64,000 nt of DNA, taken from NCBI RefSeq assembly GCF_000337175.1, contig NZ_AOIJ01000049.1, forward strand, positions 62,001-126,000. The letters are read 5' to 3'. Made by a program: the position numbers and the translations under genes. Under the pieces are notes generated by a model that saw only the letters and a list, made by a program, of their open reading frames with translations, was not told the DNA's origin and did no database searches. This stretch comes from Natrinema gari JCM 14663. Lineage in GTDB: Archaea > Halobacteriota > Halobacteria > Halobacteriales > Natrialbaceae. Below, piece by piece: positions 8,630-18,472 of this stretch (position 1 is its first letter; each line of letters starts with the position of its first letter).

Positions 8630-9139
8630 GTGACCCGAACGCGGGATCGTCGCGGCACACGGCCAGCGGTATCGGCGGGTAAACGCGCCGTCAGTCCGGT
8701 CGTCGGCGTCGTTGTGTTACTCGCGCTCACCGTTGTGCTCGGGGCCGTCGTTGCCGTCGGTGTCAACGCGTGGGTGCTCGCGTCGCCCGGGCCGACGGCG
8801 AGCTTTGACCTCTCCGTCGACGGGGACCGGTCGGTGATCGAGATCGAACACGTCGCCGGGGAGCGCATCGACGTCGAGTCGCTGTCGGTGATGATCACGG
8901 TAAACGGGCGAGCACTGCGCGCACAGCCGCCGGTTCCGTTCGTCGGCGCGAGCGGGTTCAACGGGACGCCGGACGGCCCATTCAACTCGAGAGCCGATTC
9001 GGACTGGACGGCCGGAGAGCGGGCCGCGGTCTCGGTCGCGGCTACCAACACTCCGGCGCTCGAGACGGGGGACTCGGTCTCCGTGACCCTCACGGTCGAC
9101 GGGCGGCGGATCGCCGCCCTCGAGACGACGGCGACCTGA
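8630..9139 (+). CDS. Type IV pilin-like protein
   Basis: 169-residue archaeal pilin-like protein. The class III signal KRAVSPVVGVVVLLALTVVL has the prepilin peptidase (PibD) site before AVSPVVG, then the hydrophobic assembly helix; the rest is a small beta domain (SFDLSVDGDRSVIEIEHVAG). It would be assembled as, or associate with, a surface pilus. Translation starts at GTG 8630; a TATA-like ATTTTTACGG at about 8597-8606 puts the transcript start almost on that codon, consistent with a leaderless message. No pilus ATPase or platform gene is adjacent, so assembly would depend on machinery encoded elsewhere. Confidence 0.85.
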   Translation: MTRTRDRRGTRPAVSAGKRAVSPVVGVVVLLALTVVLGAVVAVGVNAWVLASPGPTASFDLSVDGDRSVIEIEHVAGERIDVESLSVMITVNGRALRAQPPVPFVGASGFNGTPDGPFNSRADSDWTAGERAAVSVAATNTPALETGDSVSVTLTVDGRRIAALETTAT

Positions 9140-9155
9140 GACGGGGGCTCGTCGC

Positions 9156-9779
9156 TTATTCCGGCGCGCGTCCGATCGTCGTGATCGCGACCTCGGGATC
9201 GTAGGACGGTCCCATGAACGCGTGTTTCACGTCCTCGAAGCCGGCGGCTTTGAACATCCGATCGGCCTCGTACTCGTCGTAGAAGAGCATGATCGAGTCG
9301 GCGAGCAGTTGGCTGACGACGTTGTCGGGATAGTTCGGGCCGACGACGAGCACCTGGCCGCCGGGTTTGAGAACGCGGCGGAACTCGCGGAGCGCGAGGA
9401 TCGGGTTGGGCCAGTACTCTATCGACCCGGACGACCAGACGATATCAAACGTGTCCGTCGCGAACGGGAGTCGTTCGGCGTCGCCGCGGTGGAACTGGAC
9501 CGGCGGGGCGCGTTTCCCGAACTTCTCGTAGGCCTGTTCGAGCTGATGCTCGCTCTGATCGAGGGCGTACACCTCGTCGACGTGCTCGAGTAACCCCTCG
9601 GTCGCGAACCCGGTCCCGGAGCCGACATCGAGGACCGTCATGTCGTCCTCGATCTCGAGCAGGGAGAGGGCCTCGGTACGCATTTCTTCGGTCCAGATGA
9701 AAGGATTCACCTGGTCGTAGACCCGTGAGAGGTACTTGTAGAACAGTCGAGCACGGGCCTTGTTCTCGAGAAGTCCCAT
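9156..9779 (-). CDS. SAM methyltransferase resembling plant VTE3 quinone methylases
   Basis: 207-residue class I methyltransferase. Motif I is LDVGSGTGF (about 50-58), the acidic residue of motif II is in YALDQSEHQL, and motif III region reads WSSGSIEYWPNPILAL, followed by RRVLKPGGQVLVVGP. The IEYWP and VLKPGG wording and overall length are like the plant MPBQ/MSBQ methyltransferase (VTE3), an enzyme proposed to have an archaeal origin. In a haloarchaeon a menaquinone-ring substrate is plausible, but the true substrate is inferred. It converges with the pilin-like gene (16 bases between ends). Confidence 0.78.
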   Translation of the reverse strand: MGLLENKARARLFYKYLSRVYDQVNPFIWTEEMRTEALSLLEIEDDMTVLDVGSGTGFATEGLLEHVDEVYALDQSEHQLEQAYEKFGKRAPPVQFHRGDAERLPFATDTFDIVWSSGSIEYWPNPILALREFRRVLKPGGQVLVVGPNYPDNVVSQLLADSIMLFYDEYEADRMFKAAGFEDVKHAFMGPSYDPEVAITTIGRAPE

Positions 9780-9937
9780 TACTGAAGCGTTTCGATCCGA
9801 TCGGCATATGTCTGCTGTTCTCGGCGGGCCGAACGGGGGAGTAAGGACGAATTACCGACCGACCGAGGGCGAATCGCGCTGAGGCACTTTCGCAACTACC
9901 ATATACGCGCTCTGGCAAACGTCCGACTGCTTAGAGT

Positions 9938-10270
9938 ATGCCGAGGCCAGAGGTTCTCGAACGAATTAAGTCGGCGGAAGAGGAGGCCGACGAGATCGTC
10001 GCATTGGCAGAAAACGACCGCGACGAGCGAATAGCCGAGGCCCGGGAACGCGCCGAGGAGATTCGCACGGAAGCGGAACAGGAGGCCCAGGAGTTGCGGG
10101 AGCGCCGCCTGGAGGAAGCTCGCGAGGAGATCGACGCGGACTGCGAGCAGGTCCTCGAAGAAGGCGAACAGGAGCGTGAGGAGCTCGCCGAGCGCGCCCG
10201 GCAACGGGCCGACGACGTCACCGACTACGTCGTCGAACTGTTCCAGGAGGACGTTCATGCTCAGACCTGA
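9938..10270 (+). CDS. atpH: A-type ATP synthase subunit H (peripheral stalk)
   Basis: 110-residue, almost entirely helical and charged protein (heptads of Glu/Arg/Ala throughout), as expected for the AhaH/AtpH peripheral-stalk subunit that pairs with subunit E to hold the catalytic head still against the rotor. It is the first gene of the ATP synthase cluster. A TATA-like CATATACG at about 9900-9907 would start transcription close to the ATG. The last codons overlap the start of atpI by 14 bases, indicating coupled expression. Confidence 0.92.
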   Translation: MPRPEVLERIKSAEEEADEIVALAENDRDERIAEARERAEEIRTEAEQEAQELRERRLEEAREEIDADCEQVLEEGEQEREELAERARQRADDVTDYVVELFQEDVHAQT

Positions 10271-12521
10271 GCGAATGAGCAAGGTCTCGGTGACCGGCTC
10301 CAGGGGCGTTATGCCCACGGTCATCGAGACGGTTCACGAGCTGAGCCTGGTGCATCTGTCGGACTACGACGGCTCTTGGGAGGCGTTCGACAACGGCGAC
10401 CCGATGGCGGGTGCCGACGACGCCTCCGAGAAGCTGATCACCGTCCGCGCCCTCGAGAGCACCCTCGATCTCTCGGCCGACGAGGCCGAACCGGGGACCC
10501 TCGAGGAGGGCTGGGAGGCGCGACTCGAGGAGATCCGCACGCGGATCAACGAACTCGATGACCGGCGCGCGGAGATCAACGACGAACTGCGGCAGGTCGA
10601 CGATCGGATCGATCGCGTGGCTCCGTTCGCGGAGCTCGGCATCGACATCGACCTGCTGTCGGGCTACGAGTCGGTCGACGTCCTCGTCGGCGAGGGCTCG
10701 CTCGAGGCCGTCGAGGCGGCCGTTAGCGCGTCCGACGACGTTCGGGCGTTCGAGACGTTTACCGGCGGCAACGTCGTGGCGATCGTCGCCGCGCCCGCCG
10801 AAAGCGCCGGCGAGACTCCGATCGACGACGCCCTGGTCGGCGTCGAGTTCACCCGCTACGAGGTGCCCGATACTGACCAAAGTCCCGACGATTACGTCGC
10901 CGACCTCGAGCGTCGAAAGCGCGACCTCGAGTCCCAACTCGACGATATCGATGCGGACCTCGAGGAGATCAAGCAGGAGGAGGCCGGCTTCCTCCTGCGT
11001 GCCGAAGAAGAGCTGACGATCGAGGTTCAGCAGGCGGAAGCGCCGCTGCAGTTCGCGACGACCGACCACGCGTTCGTCGCGGAGGGCTGGCTCCCGACCG
11101 AGGAGTACGACCGGCTCGTCGCGACACTGAACGATGCGGTCGGCGACAGTGTCGAGGTCGAAGAACTCGTCCGCGCCGACTACAACGACGAGGGGTATCC
11201 GACGCGGACGGAAGACGTCGACCACGGCGGCTCCGGCGGTGCCGAGGAGACGACCGAGGAGGAAGAACGCGAGGCCGCAACGCAGGAGGCGATCGCCGAC
11301 GGCGGGACGACCGCGGCCAGCGGCGACGTCGTGACGATGGTCGACGAACCGCCGGTCATTCAGGACAACACCGGTCCGGCGAAACCGTTCGAGTTCCTGC
11401 TCCGGCTGATCGATCGGCCGAAGTACAGCGAACTCGATCCGACCGTCGTCTTGCTGTTGACGTTCCCGGCGTTCTACGGCTTCATGCTGGGTGATCTCGG
11501 ATACGGGATGCTCTACACGGCCGCCGGCTTCTTCCTGTACAGCCGGTTCGACGAGGACATCATCCGAAGTCTGGGTGCGATCGGCATGTGGGCCGGCGGG
11601 TTCACGATGCTGTTCGGCGTCCTCTACGGGGAAATATTCGGACTACACGTTCTCGGCGAGCTCCTGTTTAGCCACGGCCCGCCGCTGCGTAAGGGGATCC
11701 AGCCCGCGTTCTCGCAGTTCAGCCAGACGTGGCTGCTGGTGAGCGTCTTCCTCGGACTGGCCCATCTCACCCTCGGGTACGTCTTCGGCTTCGTTAACGA
11801 TCTCGACCACGGCGTCGGAGACGCCTACTTCGAGAACGGCTCGTGGGCACTGCTCATGATCGGGCTCTGGACGTGGATCTTCAGTCGCCACCTTGGAGCT
11901 GCGAAGCCGAACTTCCTGTTCGAAGTGTTCGGGTCCGGTTCCGAGGCGGCGCTCGAGCTCGGGTTCACCGGCTTCCCCGCGGAAATCGGGCAGTTCGTCG
12001 CACTGCCGCTCATGCTGATCGGGTTCACGACGATGGTCTACGGCGAGGTCAGACACTACGGCGCGCTCGGCATCATCATCGGCGGCCTCGAGAGCTTCAA
12101 CGTCTTCGGTGACGTACTCTCGTACCTGCGGATCGCCGCGGTCATCCTCGCGAAGGCAGGCATGGCGTTCGTCGTCAACATGCTGTTCTTCGGGGTGTAC
12201 GTCGTCGAGACCGATCACGGCGCGGAGTGGCACTTCGGTACCAGCCACGCGCCCCAGCACATGCTCGAGCAGGGGACCTACCACGGTCACGAAGTGACCG
12301 AGGTCATGTTCAGCGGCCTGCTTCACGGCGGCATCCTGATGGCAGTCATCGGCGTGGTCGTTCTCGTGATCGGCCACGTTGTCGTCTTGCTGCTCGGCAT
12401 CACGAGCGCCGGGCTCCAGGGAATCCGCCTCGAGTACGTCGAGTTCTTCAACCGGTTCTACGAGGGTGGTGGCCGGAAGTTCGAACCCTTCGGCGGGATT
12501 CGATCCGACGACGAGGAGTAA
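10257..12521 (+). CDS. atpI: A-type ATP synthase subunit I (membrane stator)
   Basis: 754 residues, the a-type subunit that forms the half-channels for the driving ion and anchors the stator. The N-terminal half (1-370) is soluble with coiled coils (EARLEEIRTRINELDDRRAEI); the C-terminal half has about seven to eight membrane helices beginning near VVLLLTFPAFYGFMLGDLGY. The functional arginine is expected in the segment around GDVLSYLRIAAVILAKAG. Start ATG 10257 (MLRPERMSKV) is chosen because related haloarchaeal AtpI proteins begin this way; ATG 10275 is the alternative. The region 360-390 is an acidic, Glu-rich linker. Confidence 0.93.
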   Translation: MLRPERMSKVSVTGSRGVMPTVIETVHELSLVHLSDYDGSWEAFDNGDPMAGADDASEKLITVRALESTLDLSADEAEPGTLEEGWEARLEEIRTRINELDDRRAEINDELRQVDDRIDRVAPFAELGIDIDLLSGYESVDVLVGEGSLEAVEAAVSASDDVRAFETFTGGNVVAIVAAPAESAGETPIDDALVGVEFTRYEVPDTDQSPDDYVADLERRKRDLESQLDDIDADLEEIKQEEAGFLLRAEEELTIEVQQAEAPLQFATTDHAFVAEGWLPTEEYDRLVATLNDAVGDSVEVEELVRADYNDEGYPTRTEDVDHGGSGGAEETTEEEEREAATQEAIADGGTTAASGDVVTMVDEPPVIQDNTGPAKPFEFLLRLIDRPKYSELDPTVVLLLTFPAFYGFMLGDLGYGMLYTAAGFFLYSRFDEDIIRSLGAIGMWAGGFTMLFGVLYGEIFGLHVLGELLFSHGPPLRKGIQPAFSQFSQTWLLVSVFLGLAHLTLGYVFGFVNDLDHGVGDAYFENGSWALLMIGLWTWIFSRHLGAAKPNFLFEVFGSGSEAALELGFTGFPAEIGQFVALPLMLIGFTTMVYGEVRHYGALGIIIGGLESFNVFGDVLSYLRIAAVILAKAGMAFVVNMLFFGVYVVETDHGAEWHFGTSHAPQHMLEQGTYHGHEVTEVMFSGLLHGGILMAVIGVVVLVIGHVVVLLLGITSAGLQGIRLEYVEFFNRFYEGGGRKFEPFGGIRSDDEE

Positions 12522-12660
12522 CCCTCGTCGGCTCCCGTCTCGGCGACCGAATTTCGTGCTAGTTCGACTCGTATTTTCCCGCCCGTATCGAAAGGATAAT
12601 ACCCCTGGATGGCAAGTATCGAGGGTTATAACGGGGAAATCGGCAGTTTGGTTTGGGAAG

Positions 12661-12668
12661 TTTTAAGA
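12661..12668 (+). promoter_or_regulatory. TATA box of an internal ATP synthase promoter
   Basis: TTTTAAGA lies in the 203-base gap between atpI and atpK. Its centre would place a transcript start near 12691, about 34 bases before the atpK ATG at 12725. The gap has no gene and is visibly more AT-rich than its surroundings. A separate promoter here would let the rotor-ring subunit and downstream genes be made in excess over H and I. Confidence 0.5.
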
Positions 12669-12724
12669 ACACGCTGGGGAGTAGTACCACCTGTCCGGTT
12701 GCAAAACCACGAGGAAAACTCAAC

Positions 12725-13030
12725 ATGACAATCGAAGCTCTACCCGAAATGGCACTCGCGCTGAACAGTTTCGCAGAAAACGCGGTTGCGCTACAGGAGA
12801 CCGCCGCTCCGGCCGGTAACGGCGGTCCCATGATCGAGCGAGGTGCGGCGGCGGCGCTGGGTATCGGTCTGGCGGCCATCGGTGCGGGGTATGCGGAGCG
12901 AGCGATCGGTGCATCGGTCGTCGGCGCGCTCGCCGAGGACTCCATCTCGCCGGGTATCGGGATCCTGTTGACGGTCCTTCCTGAGACGCTCGTGATCTTC
13001 GCACTGGTCGCGCTCTTCGTCGGACCTTAA
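12725..13030 (+). CDS. atpK: A-type ATP synthase subunit K (rotor-ring proteolipid)
   Basis: 101 residues with two membrane helices: one Gly/Ala-rich (RGAAAALGIGLAAIGAGYAE) and one ending PETLVIFALVALFVGP. The Glu in LPETLVIF is the expected ion-binding carboxylate of the rotating c-type ring. The N-terminal 35 residues form an extra short helix typical of haloarchaeal members. ATG 12725 follows the separate promoter; an in-frame ATG at 12749 is an alternative start. Confidence 0.92.
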   Translation: MTIEALPEMALALNSFAENAVALQETAAPAGNGGPMIERGAAAALGIGLAAIGAGYAERAIGASVVGALAEDSISPGIGILLTVLPETLVIFALVALFVGP

Positions 13031-13056
13031 AGCGTCCCCCTTCGAACTTTCTTACA

Positions 13057-13638
13057 ATGAGTTTGGATACAGTCGTTGAGGACATTCGAGAAGAGGCTCA
13101 CGCGCGTGCGGAGGACATCCGCGCTGAGGGCGAAACGCGCGCCGAAGAGATCGAATCGGCCGCCCAGGAAGACGCAGACGAGATCGTCGCCGACGCCGAA
13201 GCCGACGTCGACCGCGAGATCGAGCAGTTGCGCGAACAGCGACTCTCCAGTGCGAAACTGGAGGCGAAACAGCAGCGCCTGGAGGCACGCCGCGACGTCC
13301 TCACGGAAGTCCGAGAAGCGGTCGAGGACGAACTCGCCGCCCTCGAGGGTGACACCCGCGAGGAGCTTACCCACGACCTGCTCGAGGCGGCGACGGTCGA
13401 GTTCGATGAGAGCGACGACGTCGCCGTCTACGGCCGGTCCGACGACGCGGAGTTGCTCGAATCGATCCTCGCCGACTACGACGGCTACGAATACGCCGGT
13501 GACTACGACTGTCTCGGCGGCGTCGTCGTCGAGAGCGAGGCCTCTCGCGTCCGCGTCAACAACACCTTCGATTCGGTGCTCGAGGACGTCTGGGAAGACA
13601 ACCTTCAGGAGATCAGTAACCGACTCTTCGAGCAATGA
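13057..13638 (+). CDS. atpE: A-type ATP synthase subunit E (peripheral stalk)
   Basis: 193 residues. The N-terminal 110 residues are a continuous charged helix (EEAHARAEDIRAEGETRAEE), the C-terminal part a small mixed domain, matching subunit E, which pairs with H in the peripheral stalk and binds the A3B3 head. Its stop codon overlaps the atpC start in an ATGA, so translation is probably coupled. Confidence 0.93.
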   Translation: MSLDTVVEDIREEAHARAEDIRAEGETRAEEIESAAQEDADEIVADAEADVDREIEQLREQRLSSAKLEAKQQRLEARRDVLTEVREAVEDELAALEGDTREELTHDLLEAATVEFDESDDVAVYGRSDDAELLESILADYDGYEYAGDYDCLGGVVVESEASRVRVNNTFDSVLEDVWEDNLQEISNRLFEQ

Positions 13639-14687
13639 GTACGGGAGCCTCGAATCCGGAGTACGTGAACGCTCGCGTTCGCTCGCGTCGAGCGGCGATG
13701 TTGTCCGACGAGGACTACCGCAAGCTGATCCGGATGGGGCCGAGCGAGATCGCGCGGTTCATGGAGGAAACGGAGTACGAACAGGAGATCAACGCGCTCG
13801 GAACGCGGTTTTCCGGCGTCGACCTGATCGAGTACGCGCTGAACCGCAACCTCGCGAAGCACTTCGATGACCTCCTCGAGTGGTCCGAAGGGCAACTCTA
13901 CGACCGCATCGTTCGGTACCTCCGGAAATTTGACGTCTGGAACCTGAAGACGATCGTCCGCGGAATCTATACGGATTCCGACCCCGAGGAGATCAGTACG
14001 GATCTCATTCGGGCCGGCGAACTCGACGACGGGACGATCGACCGGCTGATCGAAGTCGATTCGATCGAGGACGTCATCGAGATCCTCGACGGGACGATCT
14101 TCGCCGAGCAGCTCGAAGACGCCTACGAGGCGTTCGAAGAGAGCGGCGCGCTCGTTCCCCTCGAGAACGCGCTCGATCGTGCGTTCTACGAGAACTTGCT
14201 CGAGGACCTCGGCCGACCCCGAGAGGGGCCGGAAGCGAAGTACGTCGAGTTCCTCGAGGCCGAGATCGACTTCCTGAACGCGCGGAACGCGTTGCGCCTC
14301 GCACGGAGCGGGGCCGATCTCGACCCCGCCGCCTACTACATCGACGGCGGCGTCTTGTTCGACGAGTCGGACCTGAACCGCTTGGTCGGCGATTACGACG
14401 CGCTCGTCGACCATATCGCCGAGAACAAACGCTACGGCGACCGCCTCTCGGAAGCGCTGGATCGGCTGCGCGATGCTGACAGCCTTATCCAGTTCGAGCA
14501 CGCACTAGACGCTGCGTTGCTCGAGTACGCCGACACGCTCTCGAGCGTGTATCCGACCTCGATCTCGCCCGTTCTGTCGTTCGTCCTCGCCAAAGAGCGC
14601 GAGGTCGAGAACATCCGCGCGATCGCGCGGGGTCGCGAGGTCGGACTCGACGAAAACGAGATCGAAGAAGAGCTGGTGATCCTATGA
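13635..14687 (+). CDS. atpC: A-type ATP synthase subunit C (rotor adaptor)
   Basis: 350-residue all-helical protein of the V/A-ATPase subunit C (d-type) family, which sits on the proteolipid ring and joins it to the central axle. It contains three repeated helical modules with motifs such as YRKLIRMGPSEIARFMEETE and DVWNLKTIVRGIY, the latter being a recognisable family signature. It starts inside the stop of atpE and ends inside the ATG of atpF (both ATGA overlaps). Confidence 0.93.
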   Translation: MSTGASNPEYVNARVRSRRAAMLSDEDYRKLIRMGPSEIARFMEETEYEQEINALGTRFSGVDLIEYALNRNLAKHFDDLLEWSEGQLYDRIVRYLRKFDVWNLKTIVRGIYTDSDPEEISTDLIRAGELDDGTIDRLIEVDSIEDVIEILDGTIFAEQLEDAYEAFEESGALVPLENALDRAFYENLLEDLGRPREGPEAKYVEFLEAEIDFLNARNALRLARSGADLDPAAYYIDGGVLFDESDLNRLVGDYDALVDHIAENKRYGDRLSEALDRLRDADSLIQFEHALDAALLEYADTLSSVYPTSISPVLSFVLAKEREVENIRAIARGREVGLDENEIEEELVIL

Positions 14688-15016
14688 GCCAGGAAATCGC
14701 AGTCGTCGGCAGTCCGGAGTTCACCACCGGCTTCCGCCTCGCGGGAGTGCGACGGTTCGAGAACGTCCCGGACGACGAGAAAGACGAGCGGCTGGACGAG
14801 GCAGCGACGACGGCCCTCGAGGACGAGGGCGTCGGCATCGTCGTCATGCACGACGACGACCTCGAGTACCTGTCGCGGTCGGTCCGCCAGGAGGTCGAGA
14901 CGAGCGTCGAGCCGGTCGTCGTCACGATCGGGAGCGGCACCGGTGGCGGCGGACTGCGCGACCAGATCAAACGCGCGATCGGTATCGACCTGATGGACGA
15001 GGACGAAGAGAGCTAA
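14684..15016 (+). CDS. atpF: A-type ATP synthase subunit F (central stalk)
   Basis: 110 residues with the Rossmann-like fold start EIAVVGSPEFTTGFRLAGV that is diagnostic of subunit F, and GIVVMHDDDLEYL in the middle. Subunit F joins subunit D in the central rotor and modulates ATP hydrolysis. It overlaps atpC by four bases and lies three bases before atpA. Confidence 0.94.
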   Translation: MSQEIAVVGSPEFTTGFRLAGVRRFENVPDDEKDERLDEAATTALEDEGVGIVVMHDDDLEYLSRSVRQEVETSVEPVVVTIGSGTGGGGLRDQIKRAIGIDLMDEDEES

Positions 15017-15019
15017 ACT

Positions 15020-16783
15020 ATGAGCCAGGCAGAAGACATCGAATCCGTCGACGAAGACGGTGTAATCGAAAGCGTGAGCGGTCCGGTCGTGACCGCCACG
15101 GACCTCGACGCCCGGATGAACGACGTCGTCTACGTCGGCGACGAAGGACTGATGGGCGAGGTCATCGAGATCGAAGGGAACCTGACCACGATTCAGGTCT
15201 ACGAGGAAACCTCCGGCGTCGGCCCGGGCGAACCCGTCCAGAACACGGGCGAGCCCCTGAGCGTCGACCTCGGACCGGGCATGATGGACTCCATCTACGA
15301 CGGCGTCCAGCGCCCGCTCGACGTCCTCGAGGACAAGATGGGGACGGCGTTCCTCGACCGCGGGGTCGACGCCCCCGGGATCGACCTCGAGAAGGAGTGG
15401 GAGTTCGAACCTACCGTCGAGGAAGGTGACGCGGTCGAACCCGGCGATGCCGTCGGTGTCGTCGAAGAGACCGTCACCATCGACCACAAGGTCATGGTGC
15501 CGCCGGACTACGAGGGCGGTGAAGTCACGTCGATCGAGAGCGGCGAGTTCACCGTCGAGGAGACGGTCGCCGAACTCTCGAGCGGCGAGGAGATCCAGAT
15601 GCACCAGGAGTGGCCGGTCCGAGAGGCCCGCCCCGCCGGTGACAAGGAGACGCCGACCGAGCCGCTGGTGACGGGCCAGCGCGTTCAGGACGGTCTCTTC
15701 CCGCTCGCGAAGGGCGGGACGGCGGCGATTCCCGGCCCCTTCGGTTCCGGGAAGACCGTCACTCAGCAGCAACTCGCCAAGTGGTCCGACGCGGACATCG
15801 TCGTCTACATCGGCTGTGGCGAGCGTGGTAACGAGATGACGGAGGTCATCGAGGACTTCCCGGAACTGCCGGACCCACAGACCGGGAATCCGCTGATGGC
15901 CCGGACCTGCCTCATCGCCAACACGTCGAACATGCCCGTCGCGGCCCGCGAGTCCTGTATCTACACGGGCATCACGATCGCGGAGTACTACCGCGACATG
16001 GGCTACGACGTCGCGCTGATGGCCGACTCCACCTCCCGGTGGGCAGAGGCCATGCGGGAGATCTCGAGCCGACTCGAGGAGATGCCCGGCGAAGAGGGGT
16101 ACCCCGCGTACCTGGCCGCTGCGCTCTCGGAGTTCTACGAGCGCGCCGGCAAGTTCCAGCTGATCAACGGTGGCGAAGGCTCGATTTCGGTCGTCGGAGC
16201 GGTCTCGCCACCGGGCGGTGACTTCTCCGAGCCGGTCACCCAGAACACGCTGCGTATCGTCAAGACGTTCTGGGCGCTGGACGCCGACCTCGCGGAGCGT
16301 CGACACTTCCCATCGATCAATTGGAACGAGTCCTACTCGCTGTACAAGGACCAGCTCGACCCGTGGTGGGAGAGCAACGTCGCCGGCGACTGGGCGGAGA
16401 CCCGCCAGTGGGCGGTCGACGTATTAGACGAAGAGGACGAGCTTCAGGAGATTGTCCAGCTCGTCGGGAAGGACGCGCTGCCGGAAGACCAGCAACTCAC
16501 GCTCGAGGTCGCTCGTTACCTGCGTGAGGCGTGGCTCCAGCAGAACGCGCTCCACGACGTCGACACCTACTGCGAACCCGAGAAGACATACCGGATGCTC
16601 GGCGCGATCAAGACGTTCAACGACGAGGCCTTCGAGGCGCTTGAGGCCGGTGTACCACCCGAAGAGATCACGGACGTCGACGCTGCGCCACAGCTCAACC
16701 GGATGGGCACGGCCGAGGAGTGGGACGAGTTCATCGACGAGATCGAGAACGACCTCAAAGAACAACTACGAGCACTGTACTAA
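15020..16783 (+). CDS. atpA: A-type ATP synthase catalytic subunit A
   Basis: 587 residues, the catalytic nucleotide-binding subunit. The P-loop is [11 protein letters not shown] (about 236-246) and the non-homologous region characteristic of A-type subunits precedes it (about 110-210). [18 protein letters not shown] supplies the Walker B/Arg region. ATP synthesis is driven by the ion gradient; three copies alternate with subunit B. It lies three bases after atpF and three bases before atpB. Confidence 0.96.
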   Translation: MSQAEDIESVDEDGVIESVSGPVVTATDLDARMNDVVYVGDEGLMGEVIEIEGNLTTIQVYEETSGVGPGEPVQNTGEPLSVDLGPGMMDSIYDGVQRPLDVLEDKMGTAFLDRGVDAPGIDLEKEWEFEPTVEEGDAVEPGDAVGVVEETVTIDHKVMVPPDYEGGEVTSIESGEFTVEETVAELSSGEEIQMHQEWPVREARPAGDKETPTEPLVTGQRVQDGLFPLAKGGTAAIPGPFGSGKTVTQQQLAKWSDADIVVYIGCGERGNEMTEVIEDFPELPDPQTGNPLMARTCLIANTSNMPVAARESCIYTGITIAEYYRDMGYDVALMADSTSRWAEAMREISSRLEEMPGEEGYPAYLAAALSEFYERAGKFQLINGGEGSISVVGAVSPPGGDFSEPVTQNTLRIVKTFWALDADLAERRHFPSINWNESYSLYKDQLDPWWESNVAGDWAETRQWAVDVLDEEDELQEIVQLVGKDALPEDQQLTLEVARYLREAWLQQNALHDVDTYCEPEKTYRMLGAIKTFNDEAFEALEAGVPPEEITDVDAAPQLNRMGTAEEWDEFIDEIENDLKEQLRALY

Positions 16784-16785
16784 CG

Positions 16786-18198
16786 ATGAAAGAGTACCAG
16801 ACTATCACGGAAATCAGCGGTCCGCTGGTGTTCGCCGAGGTCGACGAGCCGGTCGGTTACGACGAAATCGTCGAGATCGAGACCGAGGACGGGCGAACGC
16901 TCCGCGGCCAGGTGCTGGAATCGAGCGAAGGGATCGTCTCGATTCAGGTGTTCGAAGGCACGGGCGGAATCGACCGCAACGCCTCCGTTCGCTTCCTGGG
17001 CGAGACGATGAAGATGCCCGTCACCGAGGATCTGCTCGGGCGGGTGCTCGACGGCTCCGGGAACCCGATCGACGGCGGTCCGGAGATCGTCCCCGAAGAA
17101 CGGCACAACATCGTCGGCGAGGCGATCAACCCCTACTCCCGGGAGTACCCCGAGGAGTTCATCCAGACCGGCGTCTCCGCCATCGACGGCATGAACACGC
17201 TGGTCCGGGGCCAGAAGCTGCCGATCTTCTCCGGCTCGGGGCTGCCCCACAACGAACTCGCGCTCCAGATCGCCCGGCAGGCGACCGTGCCGGAAGAAGA
17301 GGAAGGCGACGACGACGAGGGCTCGGAGTTCGCCGTCATCTTCGGTGCGATGGGGATCACCGCAGAAGAGGCAAACGAGTTCATGGACGACTTCGAGCGC
17401 ACCGGCGCGCTCGAGCGCTCGGTCGTCTTCATGAACCTCGCGGACGACCCGGCAGTCGAGCGGCAGGTCACGCCGCGACTCGCGCTTACGACCGCGGAGT
17501 ACCTGGCCTTCGAGAAGGACTACCACGTGTTGGTCATCCTGACGGACATGACCAACTACTGTGAGGCGCTGCGCGAGATCGGTGCCGCACGCGAGGAGGT
17601 CCCGGGCCGTCGTGGCTACCCCGGGTACATGTACACCGACCTGGCCCAACTCTACGAGCGGGCCGGTCGAATCGAGGGCAAGGAGGGGTCGGTCACGCAG
17701 ATCCCGATCCTGACGATGCCCGGCGACGACGACACGCACCCGATTCCGGACCTGACCGGCTACATTACCGAGGGCCAGATCATGATGGATCGGGACCTCA
17801 ACAGTCAGGGAATCGAGCCGCCGGTTAACGTCCTGCCCAGCCTCTCGCGGCTGATGGACGACGGGATCGGCGAAGGCCTGACCCGCGAAGACCACGGCGA
17901 CGTCTCCGACCAGATGTACGCCGCCTACGCGGAGGGTGAGGACCTGCGCGACCTCGTGAACATCGTCGGTCGCGAGGCCCTCTCCGAGCGAGACAACAAG
18001 TTCCTCGACTTCGCCGACCGCTTCGAGGCGGAGTTCGTCCAACAGGGATACGACACCAACCGCTCGATCGAGGACACGCTCGAGCTCGGCTGGGATCTCC
18101 TCTCGGACCTGCCGAAGACGGAACTCAATCGGATCGACGAGGAACTCATCGCGGAGCACTACCGCGAAGAGGACGCCGAAGCCGTGCAGGCGGACTGA
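16786..18198 (+). CDS. atpB: A-type ATP synthase regulatory subunit B
   Basis: 470 residues, the non-catalytic nucleotide-binding partner of subunit A. Where catalytic subunits have a P-loop it reads [18 protein letters not shown], the expected degenerate form. [16 protein letters not shown] and [20 protein letters not shown] are family hallmarks. ATG 16786 follows the atpA stop at once. In many haloarchaea atpD comes next; here it lies about 6.4 kb away at 24644, so the cluster is interrupted after this gene. Confidence 0.96.
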   Translation: MKEYQTITEISGPLVFAEVDEPVGYDEIVEIETEDGRTLRGQVLESSEGIVSIQVFEGTGGIDRNASVRFLGETMKMPVTEDLLGRVLDGSGNPIDGGPEIVPEERHNIVGEAINPYSREYPEEFIQTGVSAIDGMNTLVRGQKLPIFSGSGLPHNELALQIARQATVPEEEEGDDDEGSEFAVIFGAMGITAEEANEFMDDFERTGALERSVVFMNLADDPAVERQVTPRLALTTAEYLAFEKDYHVLVILTDMTNYCEALREIGAAREEVPGRRGYPGYMYTDLAQLYERAGRIEGKEGSVTQIPILTMPGDDDTHPIPDLTGYITEGQIMMDRDLNSQGIEPPVNVLPSLSRLMDDGIGEGLTREDHGDVSDQMYAAYAEGEDLRDLVNIVGREALSERDNKFLDFADRFEAEFVQQGYDTNRSIEDTLELGWDLLSDLPKTELNRIDEELIAEHYREEDAEAVQAD

Positions 18199-18440
18199 TC
18201 GGCTCAGGTTTACTGGGATCGATCTTCCATCGGGGATCGTTGATACTGTTGTCGTACAACGGTGACAGACCACCCGTGTTCATTCTCGCTGATCGCGGAA
18301 CTGGAAAGCGATGCCTGCGTCCGGCGAAAACCACAGACGAGTCGCTGATCGTCTAGACCAACGGCTTTCGGGCGTCCGAACCGCTCGAGGAAGACGACGC
18401 ATTCGACCGTGAATACGTTGTTGACCCGTCTCGGCAGAAA

Positions 18441-18449
18441 GCTTATGTA
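18441..18449 (+). promoter_or_regulatory. TATA box of the lipoprotein gene
   Basis: GCTTATGTA, followed by an AT-rich run ending just before the ATG at 18473. The centre-to-start distance of about 27 bases predicts a leaderless transcript. The rest of the 18199-18440 gap shows no gene. Confidence 0.5.
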
Positions 18450-18472
18450 TTCTTGCAGGAATTAATTTTTTG

